Assembly (NCBI RefSeq): GCF_000003195.3
Contig: NC_012876.2
Coordinates: 61,932,407 to 61,996,406 of the forward strand
Reading direction: 5' to 3'
Source: Sorghum bicolor
Taxonomy: Eukaryota; Streptophyta; Magnoliopsida; Poales; Poaceae
Length of the DNA stretch: 64,000 nt
Under the pieces are notes generated by a model. The model saw nothing but the letters and a program-made list of their open reading frames with translations. It ran no database searches and was not told the DNA's origin. Every line of letters begins with the position of its first letter. Within the stretch, counting starts at the first letter, position 1. The translations under genes and the position numbers were made by a program. This document shows, one piece after another, positions 35,262 through 46,883 of this stretch.

Positions 35262-35352
35262 CTGATAAGCCAAAGTACCATTGGCTGATTTATTGTAAGA
35301 AAACATTGCTGAATGACTGACAGATTCGGCTCTGAAAGCCCAATCGAACAAG
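35246..35352. mobile_element. small MITE ending the NLR4 reading frame
   Basis: It begins CTTGTTCGTTTATTAG and ends CAATCGAACAAG, short inverted ends about 107 bp apart. Its interior (GGCTGATTTATTGTAAGAAA, GCTGAATGACTGACAG) matches the element at 5197-5309. It starts inside the last codons of NLR4 and provides the TAG stop at 35259-35261. NLR-like sequence (GCACGTAC, as at NLR1 4506) resumes right after it. Confidence 0.75.
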
Positions 35353-35361
35353 GCGGCACGT

Positions 35362-35548
35362 ACTTAGCGATTGTTTGGTTCTTCTTACTAAATTTTAGTC
35401 AGCTAAAATTATTTTACCTACTTTTAACTAACTAGTATGACTAAACTATTTTAGTTTATCTTTAGACAGTCTGCTTAGAAGTTTAATTAGCTACTAAAGT
35501 GATTAAAATTTAGGTAGCTAAAATTTAGCAAGAAACCAAATAGACCCC
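35362..35548. mobile_element. MITE with long inverted repeats
   Basis: The left arm (GTTTGGTTCTTCTTACTAAA, TTTTAGTCAGCTAAAA) and the right arm (TTTAGGTAGCTAAAATTTAG, CAAGAAACCAAATA) are inverted copies of about 35 bp. The element lies in the NLR4 3'UTR. Confidence 0.75.
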
Positions 35549-35559
35549 ATAATAATCCA

Positions 35560-36140
35560 TGCCAACATGGCCAAGAAAAGAATTTCTTCCAACCAGAACT
35601 CACACTTACTTTACTTAGCATACAGCTTATGCTCTCTAAGTTTCTGTAAGACCAATCTTAGATGTTCAGCATGTTCTTTAGTTTTAGAGAACACCAGTAT
35701 ATCATCAATAAACACTACTACAAACTTATCAAGATACTCTATAAATACTTTATTCATCATGTGCATGAAGTAAACTGGTGCATTGGTCAAACCAAAAGAC
35801 ATAACTGTATACTCATACAACCCATACCATTTATGAAAGTTGTCTTTGGTATATCTAAATTCCGAATCTTCAATTGGTGGTAACCAGAATGCAAATCAAT
35901 CTTAGAGAACACACAAGCACCTCTTAACTGGTCAAATAAGTCATCAATTCTAGGCAAGGGATACTTATTCTTGATGGTAACCTCATTAAGTGACCGATAA
36001 TCCACACACATCCTCTTACTACCATCTTTCTTATCCACAAAAATAACTAGAGCACCCCAAGGTAAAGAACTAGGACGAATAAACTCTTTATCTTGCAATT
36101 CCTTTATCTGAGTTCCCCTCCCGTTTGATGGAGTACACAA
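35560..36140 (-). pseudogene. Ty3/gypsy reverse transcriptase fragment
   Basis: On the minus strand the translation shows [55 protein letters not shown], then in a shifted frame [20 protein letters not shown] and [20 protein letters not shown]. These are the RT motifs of Ty3/gypsy, including the FIDD catalytic pair. At least one frameshift lies near 35800. No LTR, protease or integrase adjoins it. It is a fragment inserted in the 3'UTR of NLR4. Confidence 0.88.
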
Positions 36141-36144
36141 CTTT

Positions 36145-36330
36145 TGCATGGAATTGTTTTTATTTTTTAATATAAATCCATGTGTGTATGTAAGAATATC
36201 ATTATTTACTGGTAGGTTCACTCCTCACGACATACGACTGGGACTGGGTGAAGGAGTGAGGCGCGTTGGCTTATGCTGCACGGCATCGAACCGAGTCTCC
36301 ACCCCATATGATGAAACTGCCCTGCGTATA
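36145..36330 (+). other. displaced 3'UTR/downstream segment of NLR4
   Basis: This matches the NLR1 downstream region 4595-4840: the ATCCATGT..GTATGTA run, GGTTCACTCCT, the CACGGCATCGAA block, GAGTCTCCACC and TGCGTATATA occur in the same order. It shows that the MITEs and gypsy fragment at 35246-36144 interrupt what was continuous NLR 3' sequence. Confidence 0.75.
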
Positions 36331-37160
36331 TACCCCCTTTATCCTGAATGAATCCATTTCTAGACGAAAAATTTATCACAAAAAAAAATTCAAATTTTAG
36401 AAGTGAAGGTCTATAGATCCATATTAAGCAAAATTGCTGACTTGGCAGAGTCATTAAATGAAAGAGTTTCATCAGATAAGAGAGGAGTTTTATCCTCATA
36501 AAATTTATGTGGCTCGGTTAGCTAGTTTATAGTCTTGGTAACTGTGTCATGAATACATTGAGACTGGCCTAAACCACACACTTTAATTAGGTTTATTGTT
36601 AACTGGAGAGCTATTAAGGTTAGCATTTTTAATGAGCAGCATGGTCTTTTATCTTCTTTGCTAATCTATTCTAAAGTTACTAGAAATTTATTCTTTCATG
36701 CACAGAGAAAGTATATACCATCGTTGGATCGTATTTTAGTAACAACAGATTGGAACAAAATTTTCTCCGTTCAGGCACTCCCCTAAGAATCTCACATCAC
36801 ACACTGTCACACCCATATTTTAAGAACAAAATAGAATGCTTAAAAGACTCATGTGCGCTCCAGAAATAGTCGCACACATAAGTAGAGAAATCTCAAGAGT
36901 ATCATCACAATGTTTGTTACATAGCAGAACAATAATAATCTCAAAGTCTTATACAATAAAGATAACTTAATAAACTCTCTCGACGGAAGCACCACATAAG
37001 GACACTGTTGACTGCTTGACTCCAAACATAGTACCCATATCGATAATCATCATTCCAATCATCATCATTTGCATAACCTGAGGTGTTTAAATTGCAAGAG
37101 TGAGCACATATCGTACTCAACAAGTATAACCAGGGGTTCATGAGGCTCAATTAGCTGACA
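36331..37160. other. spacer with a LINE endonuclease scrap
   Basis: 36690-36790 (+) translates to YIPSLDRILVTTDWNKIF, the DRxLVTxDW region of a LINE endonuclease, and then breaks. 36810-37160 looks like retrotransposon-derived DNA (CACTGTCACACCCATATTTT), but I cannot assign it. No intact gene. Confidence 0.5.
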
Positions 37161-37181
37161 CTGGTATAACTGCAATTAGCT

Positions 37182-37940
37182 TTATGTGTATAAAGCATGT
37201 TCATATTTAGGTAACAAAAGGTCAATGTAGCATAATAATTCCATACTCACATGATCCAATGTAACCATAATTAATTCAAAGCATAAACGATAATCAAATG
37301 AACATAATAACTTAATAAGCACATCTCCAAGTACCTCATTGGGAGATACACCAGTCAATCCACCTCTCAAAATGATTGTTCTCAATGTCTTCAACCTCTT
37401 GGGCAAGCACATCAAGAACTTGTGAATGAAGTCCTCATCCTTCACTTTCTCACCAAGGCCCTTGAGATCATTGATGATGACTTGGAGCCTATAGAACATC
37501 TCCGGGATTGACTCATCATCCTTCATCTTGAAGTTGGATAACTTGTCCTTGAGCATGTATAACTTGGCACTTTTTACCATTGTAGTGCCCTCATATGTTT
37601 CTTCTAGTCTTGTCCATACTTCACTTGCCTTCTCAAGATCTTTGACTTGTTAAATACCTTTGAATCAATGCCATTATAGATTGTGTTGAGAGCCATAGTA
37701 TTGTATTGCTTGCTTCTCTCTCATTATCGGTGGGGTTGACGGGGTCAAGGATCACAAAATCATTCTCCGTGACTTTCCACACTCTATCATTGATTGATCC
37801 AACGTACATTTTCATTTTTCTTTTCCAATAGTCAAAAGAACTTGTGCCATCAAAGAATTGTGGTTTGCCCCAACATGGTTGAGCACTATTTGAGCCATAA
37901 TTTGAGCATCGAGGTTGTTAAGCCTTCACAATACAGTGAC
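37182..37940 (-). pseudogene. copia-type gag fragment
   Basis: Minus-strand frames give MKMYVGSINDRVWKVTEN, then in another frame KLYMLKDKLSNFKMKDDESI and YRLQVIINDLKGLGEKVKDE, the UBN2-type gag of Ty1/copia elements. Frames are broken near 37600 and 37640. Protease, integrase and RT are missing. It sits immediately inside the primer-binding site and LTR to its right. Confidence 0.85.
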
Positions 37941-37943
37941 CAT

Positions 37944-37956
37944 GGCTCCGATACCA
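37944..37956 (-). other. primer-binding site of the copia element
   Basis: On the minus strand TGGTATCGGAGCC follows the LTR end, one base off the TGGTATCAGAGC complementary to initiator tRNA-Met that copia elements use to start minus-strand DNA synthesis. Confidence 0.85.
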
Positions 37957-37958
37957 CT

Positions 37959-38931
37959 TGAAAGGTCCTAATATGGCTAGAAGGGGGGAGTGAATAGCCT
38001 ATTTAAAAAATTCTACATACTCACTAGAGCAAGAGGTTAGTAAATAACAAAGCAAAGCCTTTTGCTCTCGCTCTAAAGGGGTGTTTGCAAGCCACCTATC
38101 CAACAATTCTAGTTGATATGATCGCTAGGTACACAAGAGCTATGTCACTACAAGCTAAACTAGTGAACTAGGCTACACAAGGCAAGACTGTCAAATAAAC
38201 TAGTTACACTACTTTGTGGTAAGTAAATATAGAGGAAGAGATATTTATACCGCCGTGTAGAGGATTAACCAATCACAATAATATGAAGTCCAATCACCGG
38301 GAGAAATCCAAAGAACAATCACAATGGAGACATACAATTTTCTCCCGAGGTTCACGTGCTTGCCGGCACGCTACGTCCCCGTTGTGTCGACCAACACTTG
38401 GTTGTTCGGTGGCTAAGAGGAGTAGCACGAACCTCGTCCTCACTAGGACACCACAAGAACCTACCCACAAGTGAGGTGGCTCAATGACACGAGCAATCCA
38501 CTAATGTTGCCTTTGGCTCTCCGTCGAGGCAGGCACAAACCCCTCACAATCGCCGGGAAATGGCCACGAACAATCACCAACTCGTGCCAATCCTCCTCTG
38601 CTGCTCCAAGCCATCTAGGTGGCGGCAACTACCAAGAGTAACAAAAAAACCGCAGCTAGAACGATCCTCAAGTGCCACTAGATGCAATCACTCAAGCAAA
38701 TGCACTTGGAATCACTCCCAATCTCACAAAGATGAATAATCTATGAAGGAGATGAGTGGGAGGTGTTTGCTTAGGCTCACAAGGATATCAAGTATGCTAG
38801 AATGCCAATAGGGTGAGGCCTAAGCCGGCCAACAACTATTTATAAGTCTCTCAAATAAATAAAGTCGTTGGCTCTTTCACTGGGCAACAATCGGGGCCAC
38901 CGGACGCTAAGGAGGAGGCACCAGATGCTCA
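37959..38931 (-). mobile_element. copia-type 5' LTR
   Basis: About 973 bp in reverse orientation, beginning TGAAAGGTCCTAATATGG and ending about ATGCTCA on the plus strand, so TG...CA. On the minus strand CTTATAAATAG (about 38830-38840) is a plausible U3 TATA box. The left 440 bp match the LTR fragment at 14199-14637. The element body is truncated after gag and its 3' LTR is not seen, so it may be a remnant of a larger deletion. Confidence 0.75.
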
Positions 38932-39776
38932 GACCCCAATATTTAAGAGAAATTGATATGTATGCCAGCGTTAACAGGCGTGATGTATGCACTCTGCTTT
39001 GTTGTGTTTGTTTGCCAATTTTTCTCAAGAGCACACTTTCAAGAGGAATCGGGAAACTGAAAGCCCTGCAGACAATGGGTCTTGTGAACTTCGCATTGGG
39101 CAAGGAGATCATAGAGGATATAAAAAAGCTCAGCCGATTACGCAAATTAGCAGTTACTGGCATCAGCATGGAAAACGGTCAAGAGTTCTGCTCAGCTGTT
39201 GCTGAACTCAGCAATCTGGAATCATTGTTGGTGCAGTCAAATGGAGAACCAGGTTTACAAGGTTGTTTGGATGGCTTGTCCTCACCTCCGAAGAAGCTGC
39301 AAAGCCTCAAGTTGTACGGTAATCTGGTCAAACTGCCAGAATGGGTCAAGGGCTTCCACAACCTTGTGAAGCTGACACTACGGAGCTCTAAGATATCGGA
39401 GCTTGATGCCACCATTGAAGACCTTGGCAAGCTAGCAAACCTTGCTAGCCTGCGTCTGTGGGCAAAGTCATTCCAGGGCGAAGATATCTGTTTCAGTTTT
39501 CGTCAGGACACGTTCCCAAGTCTGACCGTGCTGGAGCTGAACAGCATCGACGGCCTCAAATTGGTGGAGTTCGGAGAAGGCGCAATGCTTAAGCTTGAGC
39601 TGCTGGGTTTTTGTGGTAGTGAGGAAAGCTGCACCAGGTTGTTTTCTGGGCTACAATTTGTCACAAGCCTTAAGGTGTTTAATCTGGACAGCAAATCTTA
39701 CAAGGATGACTTCATCGAACACCTTCAGGCCTTGCTTGCCCAGAATCCAAATGGACCCGTTTTGAGGAGGTACTGA
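38932..39776 (+). pseudogene. NLR5: LRR-only fragment of a Pib-like NLR
   Basis: The open frame corresponds to the C-terminal LRR region of the other NLRs. It covers the cysteine block (RRDVCTLLCCVC), KLKALQTMGLVNF, the repeats LSRLRKLAVTGIS and LQSLKLYGNLVKLPEWV, and ends NPNGPVLRRY. It is closer to the minus-strand NLR3m than to NLR4 (QTMGLVNF, GKEIIEDIKKL). Everything upstream (CC, NB and first LRRs) is absent, and homology begins exactly at the copia LTR edge. With no promoter or start of its own it is a truncated gene. Confidence 0.88.
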
Positions 39777-40335
39777 TCGAGCCACTGCGCAGGGTCTGTC
39801 GAACAAGGTCAATGCTTTGCTGCTTCCTTGTGTTTTGATTTATGTGCGTTTTAATCTACATTCATACTAATGCTCCTGTGTTTCATTTTAATCCCTGCAG
39901 GCTACAGGTAATGGCCGTGCCAGTGTCTGTAGTTCTCTACCCTGTGTGCAGAATGCGCCATGTCTGTATCGTCTATTTTTCTTATATGCAGATGCGTGTA
40001 TGTGCCAAACTGAATAACTGGCGTGTTCCATTCAGTTCAGTGTTGTATTATACAATGATTGTGTGGTGTATTATGAATTGTATTAGTACTTTTTACTAAA
40101 CCTGTTCTATGTGAGCATCATGGTGGCATATAGGGATACCCACACTGGATTGAATTGAATGTCTTCTCTCTTTTGTCTGTCATTTTTTTCCCCTGTTGGC
40201 CTCAGCGGCACCTGGTACTTTGTTGCAAACATGATTAGTTCACTGTTGAGGGTTTGTCTGGCTGCACAATAATCCACCCCAATCCACATGGGCATGATGG
40301 TACTTTTGTTGCAAACATCATTAGTTTATTGTTAG

Positions 40336-40463
40336 GGCTTGTTTGGGTGCACAACAATCCACCTCAATTCAAGAGTTATTGTGGTTGAAAGTTAACTAAT
40401 TATTCACCTAAATGTCTCCCAACACATGTGGATTATGGTCAATTGTTGTGCATCCAAACAAGA
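40336..40463. mobile_element. short MITE with ~20-bp inverted ends
   Basis: GGCTTGTTTGGGTGCACAAC and GTTGTGCATCCAAACAAGA are inverted copies. The interior has matching inner arms (AATCCACCTCAA / ACATGTGGATTA). Confidence 0.75.
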
Positions 40464-40634
40464 TCTGAGGAGGCGCTTGCTCTGCTTGCCGTCCTTTGCA
40501 GTTGAAGTGCTGAACCCCATTGCATTGCAGCGGTGGCAACTGCCCAGCGTGTGATTTGAAGGGCACCGCCAGATGGAGTTCATCTTTGGATTTGGAACAG
40601 AAGTGTTTAGGGTGAAGAAAGACAAACCACCTTA

Positions 40635-40763
40635 GATCTTATTTGGATACATCAATCAACATGTGTTGAAGTGGATTGGAGTGGAACGAAACTAAAATTT
40701 CATTCCAATCAACTCCAACCCACATGGATTAAAGTAGATACACATACATCCAAATAAGGCCTT
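40635..40763. mobile_element. short MITE related to 40336-40463
   Basis: The left end CTTATTTGGATACATCAA and right end ATACATCCAAATAAGGCC are inverted. The interior has TGGATTGGAGTGGAA against CCAATCAACTCCAACCCA. It has the same general design as the neighbouring element. Confidence 0.65.
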
Positions 40764-41333
40764 ACATTGAACATAGGGGGTTGAACTAGATTTGTAGCAG
40801 CCACAAGCATAGATAGATAAGGCCCTAAACCCCAGATGTACAAACCTAATTAACTTCGATTTGGAGCCCTGTTTGGAAGACATGTCTTTAGACCAAAACT
40901 CCTCTAAATTATAGGCCCTAATTATTTTCCAAGCCAGCGTCTGAATTTTTGTTTGGGGGAATGGTTAGCACACAAATGTTACAACCGATTTGGCCTAATA
41001 CCGTCGAAAAAATAATCATCTGAGGAGGTCTGAAAAACAATAGGACAATTATCAGGTGCCTCCTCCGCGCTGCCACGATTGGACCTTATAAGCAGAGCTA
41101 ATGGCGATCACATCGTCCGCCGCCGCCGCCGTCACACCGGCACCATTTGTCGCTTCTCACACATAATAATACAATAATCTGCTGGCACCACCCTTTAGCT
41201 AGAGATGAAAAGGATATGAATATTTTTCGATCATATTTGAGACTGAATCCGTATAGAGGAGTTCAAATGTGTCCATATCCGAGTCCGGATAACATCCAAT
41301 ACTGGATCAGTATCTAAAAATTGTCAACATTCA

Positions 41334-41565
41334 GGCCTTGTTCACCCCGGAAACCAAAAAGTTTTCAAGATTCCTTGTCACATCGAATCTTGCGACACAT
41401 GCATGAAGCATTAAATATAGACGAAAAAAACTAATCACACTTTGACCGTAAATCGCGAGACGAATCTTTTGACCCTAGTTAGTTTATAATTGAACAATAT
41501 TTACCACAAACAAACGAAAGTGCTACAGTAGCAAAATCCAAAAAATTTCACATCTAAACAAGGCC
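41334..41565. mobile_element. Tourist-like MITE
   Basis: The ends are GGCCTTGTTCACCCC and CATCTAAACAAGGCC, with TCA on both sides as a 3-bp target duplication. The interior (CACATCGAATCTTGCG, GCATTAAATATAGACG) is shared with the copy at 24923. Confidence 0.85.
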
Positions 41566-42482
41566 TCAATCATATTCTATCCGGCATAGCTAACATTATC
41601 CATATTTGAATCCAAATCTGACCAGAAATATAAAACAAGTATGATCTCAATAATATCCCTCCATATCCGATGCGTTTTCATCTCCCTGCTGCTGCCACCG
41701 CCTTGTAGGGAGTTGATTCGACTTCCATCTGTAGCGACACCTCTTTTCGTCCTATGTCATGACCCAGATGACAAGTATCGGGATGACTGGTAATGTGGCG
41801 GAGTCATCGATGGCTGAGGATTACTATCACATCGACTAAGATTTGCCTAGCCAGAAACAATCTAAGCTATTGATTTTGTGTCATGGTTAAGATTTGTTAC
41901 CTGGCAAACATTCGCCTGCCAGAGTAGCAACTAGCAACCGACCAAATTGCTCGGCCTGGTACCAGCAAACAGGTGAGACCTTCCCAAGCAAATATGCTGG
42001 GGTTGCAACCAAAACAGAATTCAGGCAAGGTTAAAGGACAGGTAATTTAGCCTAGGCCTTTATCCAAACAAAGCCCTATGCTTTATGTGGGGTTTGTCTT
42101 CGGATGATGGACGCTGCTATTCGGCTAGCCAGACAAGATGCCTGCAATTAGGCTGGCAACCGCGCAAAAACTAAAACTAGCATGATGAGAAACTAATAAA
42201 GATGGAGAACACAAGGCAAAAGCACAACCCAACAGCAATCTACTGCAAGAGCAAAACGAGAACGAATGACTTCAACAGCAGTAACAATACATCAGTCCAA
42301 ATGGACCCAGAGCCAACTAAAGCAATGGGGCTAATTTGACTACTACCACCAGCTACAGCAGGGAGGGAACGAGAAGACAGAATCTTGGAATGCATGGAGC
42401 AGCAAACACCTTCAATCAGCACAGGGCGTCCAACAAGATGGGCTAGAAAAACATGCCGAACCATCCATCAAGGTTTACCAGG

Positions 42483-44192
<1,710 letters not shown>

Positions 44193-45350
44193 GTTGATCA
44201 AGGAATAGAGTTACTGTAATAACCCCAAAAAAAACATTGATGAGGCAATGTCAAGAACCAGTAGAAATTGTATCATCTAAACAAAGGAAGGGCAATGAGT
44301 ATCTGACTGAGACAGTCACAGGATTCTAGCTCATTCACGGTACCTAACAATAAAATCTATACCACACAAACATGCCTACAAAATCTGTTGAGAAATATCA
44401 AGAATTGTCATAAACATTTTTATTTGGTGAGACATAAATTTCACATATAATTACATAAGCCCCCAAAATATGGTCTAATATCATTTATCAGTTTGTTGCG
44501 ATGTCCATCCATGTGAAGCAGGGAACCCATTGAATATTATGATCTGGCTACTTACAATACAGCATAACAAAACGGTTAACAGGCAAACCAGATATAACCA
44601 TGACAACAATTATACCTCGAGGACACAACCAAATTAGATTACTATCAACATAAGCGTATTACTACACGTTCTAGTATCAGATTAACAATTTCAACAACAA
44701 CATCGTGAAGCCATCAGCTCGGAACGAATCCCACGGGCGTAATGTTTCAAAAAGCAAGCGAGAAATCACACTTACAACCGTGCAGCACACGAGCGCGACC
44801 TAGATTCAGAAATCATAGGTCAGGCGTACAACTATATCAAATTTGCGGCACTTGCACAGCCAAATCGACATGGGCAACCATCTCGCCTCCCCATAAGTAA
44901 TCAACACATTATCCCTAATAACCTCCTCTCCAAACGCTAGAGAACACATGAAGAAAATCGGGTAACCAAAAAAATCTCGAGTTTACACGCGACAATGCCA
45001 GCCAAATCGTGCGGATCTACGCGCCCCACACTGTCGGGTCCTCAGATCTCGCGGATCTGAACCGGACGAGAACCCCCTACTACCCCAGCGACAAGCAGAT
45101 CTAGCCGCCGCACATAACAGCGGCCCCAAAATTTCAAATAAAAACCGGGGGAAATCGTCGCCGCTCGCATCTCTCGCTCAACGGTACGGCAAGTCAAACG
45201 TGGAGGAACAGGAGCACAAAAGGAATTGAGGGGGGAAGCTCTAACCCTAACCTTCCGGGGGTGCGAGTCGCGGCGGTGCACGGGAGCGGCGGACGCGGGT
45301 CGTCTCGATCTCGATGCGAGTGGCGCTGGAGCGGAGACGATGGGTGGTGT
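44193..45350 (-). other. 5'UTR and leader intron of the 14-3-3 gene
   Basis: On the minus strand a GC-rich leader exon ends CCGGAAG at 45252, followed by GTTAGGGTTAG. A 1.04-kb intron ends TTATTACAG at 44214, and a 21-base leader remnant precedes the ATG. Leader introns of this size are common in highly expressed plant genes and often raise expression. Confidence 0.7.
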
Positions 45351-45381
45351 GGACGGGGGCGCACGCCGAGCGGGACCGCCC

Positions 45382-45461
45382 TATATAGCTCGAAGGAATC
45401 GCCAGCCTGTGCGGTCAACGGGCCAATGCGGTGTACTACGCGCTTGGGCCGCGAGGGCCCA
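45382..45461 (-). promoter_or_regulatory. 14-3-3 core promoter: TATA box and site II-type motifs
   Basis: On the minus strand CTATATAGGG (TATATA at 45382-45387) is preceded upstream by ATTGGCC (a CCAAT box on the other strand, 45421-45427). Further upstream are paired TGGGCC motifs (45445-45461). TGGGCY 'site II' elements are known TCP-factor targets in promoters of growth-related genes. The arrangement fits the leader exon starting near 45350. Confidence 0.65.
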
Positions 45462-45553
45462 TCGGCAGCCTCACTGGTCACAAAGCAGATGACATTGTAC
45501 CGATTTTTTTTTAAAAAAAAACATGATGCCACCTAAATTACACTTTAACAATT
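45437..45553. repeat. 14-3-3 promoter segment, copy 1 of a direct repeat
   Basis: TACGCGCTTGGGCCGCGAGG through GGCAGCCTCAC, AGATGACATTGTACC and CACCTAAATTACACTTTAAC recurs at 52817-52905 in the same orientation with about ten mismatches. This copy has about 27 extra bases (a T/A run) before CACCTAAATT. Confidence 0.9.
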
Positions 45554-45790
45554 TACTACTCAATCTATCTCAAATTAAAGTTTAACTTTTTAACAATAAG
45601 TTTAATCACTCGCTTTATTCAAAAAATTATATAAAATATTTTTTTTTTGTCGTGGCTTGCTTTATTAATAAAAATTCTTCAATAATAACTTAAATTTAAG
45701 TATGTTTATATAATTTTTTTTGAATAGGACAAGTGGTCAAACTTAGAGTTAAAAAAGTTAAACGTCTTATAATTTGGGATGAAGGTACAG
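45551..45790. mobile_element. degenerate Stowaway-like MITE
   Basis: The left end TACTCAATCTATCTCAAATT and right end AATTTGGGATGAAGGTACAG are inverted. The interior has the AGTTTAACTTTTTAA / GTCAAACTTAGAGTTAA arms. It is clearly decayed. Confidence 0.6.
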
Positions 45791-46129
45791 TAAAATTATC
45801 AATATAAGTATCACTCAGGACATTATATTGTAGACAGAACTTGACAAAAAAAAACCACCAAAGAAAGTATACATTAAATTTCATAACAAAATAATTAAAG
45901 GTCCATTCTACGGTGGTTTCTACCCGTTTAGACTTATGTTAGCGTCTAGGGTGAAATACTTGATAAAAATCCAGGGTGTTAAAGTTGTCTCATCAAGTTC
46001 CAACCCAACTGTATTGGCGATACCCTGACCAAGAGGTCGTGCGGAACAACCATATGAAAACCAAAACTTTCAATGTTACAGTGCAACAGGAAAACTTGCA
46101 AGTGTTATTTCTGTGGAAGAAAACAGACC

Positions 46130-46883
46130 ACATTCGTCCGTCCGGTTTTCGTCCTGCCTCCTGCGATCCCCGGCCTCTTTCACCTCCGCTTCCCCGTGCG
46201 ACGCAAAAAAGGAAACCGCCATCCGCATCCGCTCCCCCGTGATTCGTTCGTGAGACCCTCTTCTGCAACCCATCTCCGATCACGATCTATCCCCTCCCAG
46301 GATCCCACTCCAATCACTCAAGGTCGTCGCCTCGCACGCCGCTACCCATCCCTGCACCTTGCGGCCGCACACGCCGTTGTTCCCCGTCTCCGGATCTCGT
46401 GTCCCTGCCACAACACCATCCCCTGCCTTGCCGTGGATCTCCCCATCTCCAAATCCCATGCCCAGCCTTGCCGCGGACAGCAGAGGACGCACAGCTCGTG
46501 GATCCAGGGACAGCGGCGTTCGTCCCACCGCCCGCACCTTCCGTCGAGCCGCCGAGCGTCGGCGCCCGCGAATCCGCCTATCCGACGCCGGCTACGCTCG
46601 TAAGAGGGAGGAGGAGCCGCAGCTCGTGGATCCAGAGGCAGCGGCGAGCGACAGCACGCGTGAATCCGCCTTCTCCGCTATGCCTCTCCCACCTTGCGTC
46701 CCGTGCTCTAGGAAAGAGGCAGCGGCGTTCGAGTGGAGGAGACAATGGAGGCAGAGCGGCGTAGGAGAGCTGCGTCTCAAGGTGGAGCAGCGTCCGAGCG
46801 GAGGAGGCGGCGGAGGCAGAGCGGCTTCCCAGGTACGGAGCCGAAGCGGCAACAATGGCATCAGCGCCTGCGTCACGAACAAG
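46130..46883. other. GC-rich low-complexity segment hosting the hAT insertion
   Basis: GC-rich, with several long open frames on both strands, none with a recognisable domain. Internal duplications are visible: CAGCTCGTGGATCCAG occurs at about 46490 and 46618, each followed by CAGCGGCG-like sequence, and GGAGGCAGAGCGGC occurs twice near 46750-46830. It continues beyond the transposon at 48370, where a GTGAGC donor-like site follows. It could be a captured first exon, but I cannot name it. Confidence 0.4.

Larger units (their letters stand above)
39777..42482. other. intergenic spacer between NLR5 and the 14-3-3 gene
   Basis: NLR5 3' sequence (to about 40100) is followed by several MITEs. 41040-41170 is a short GC-rich patch. 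42180-42482 is probably the 3'UTR of the minus-strand 14-3-3 gene. No protein gene is supported. Confidence 0.5.
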
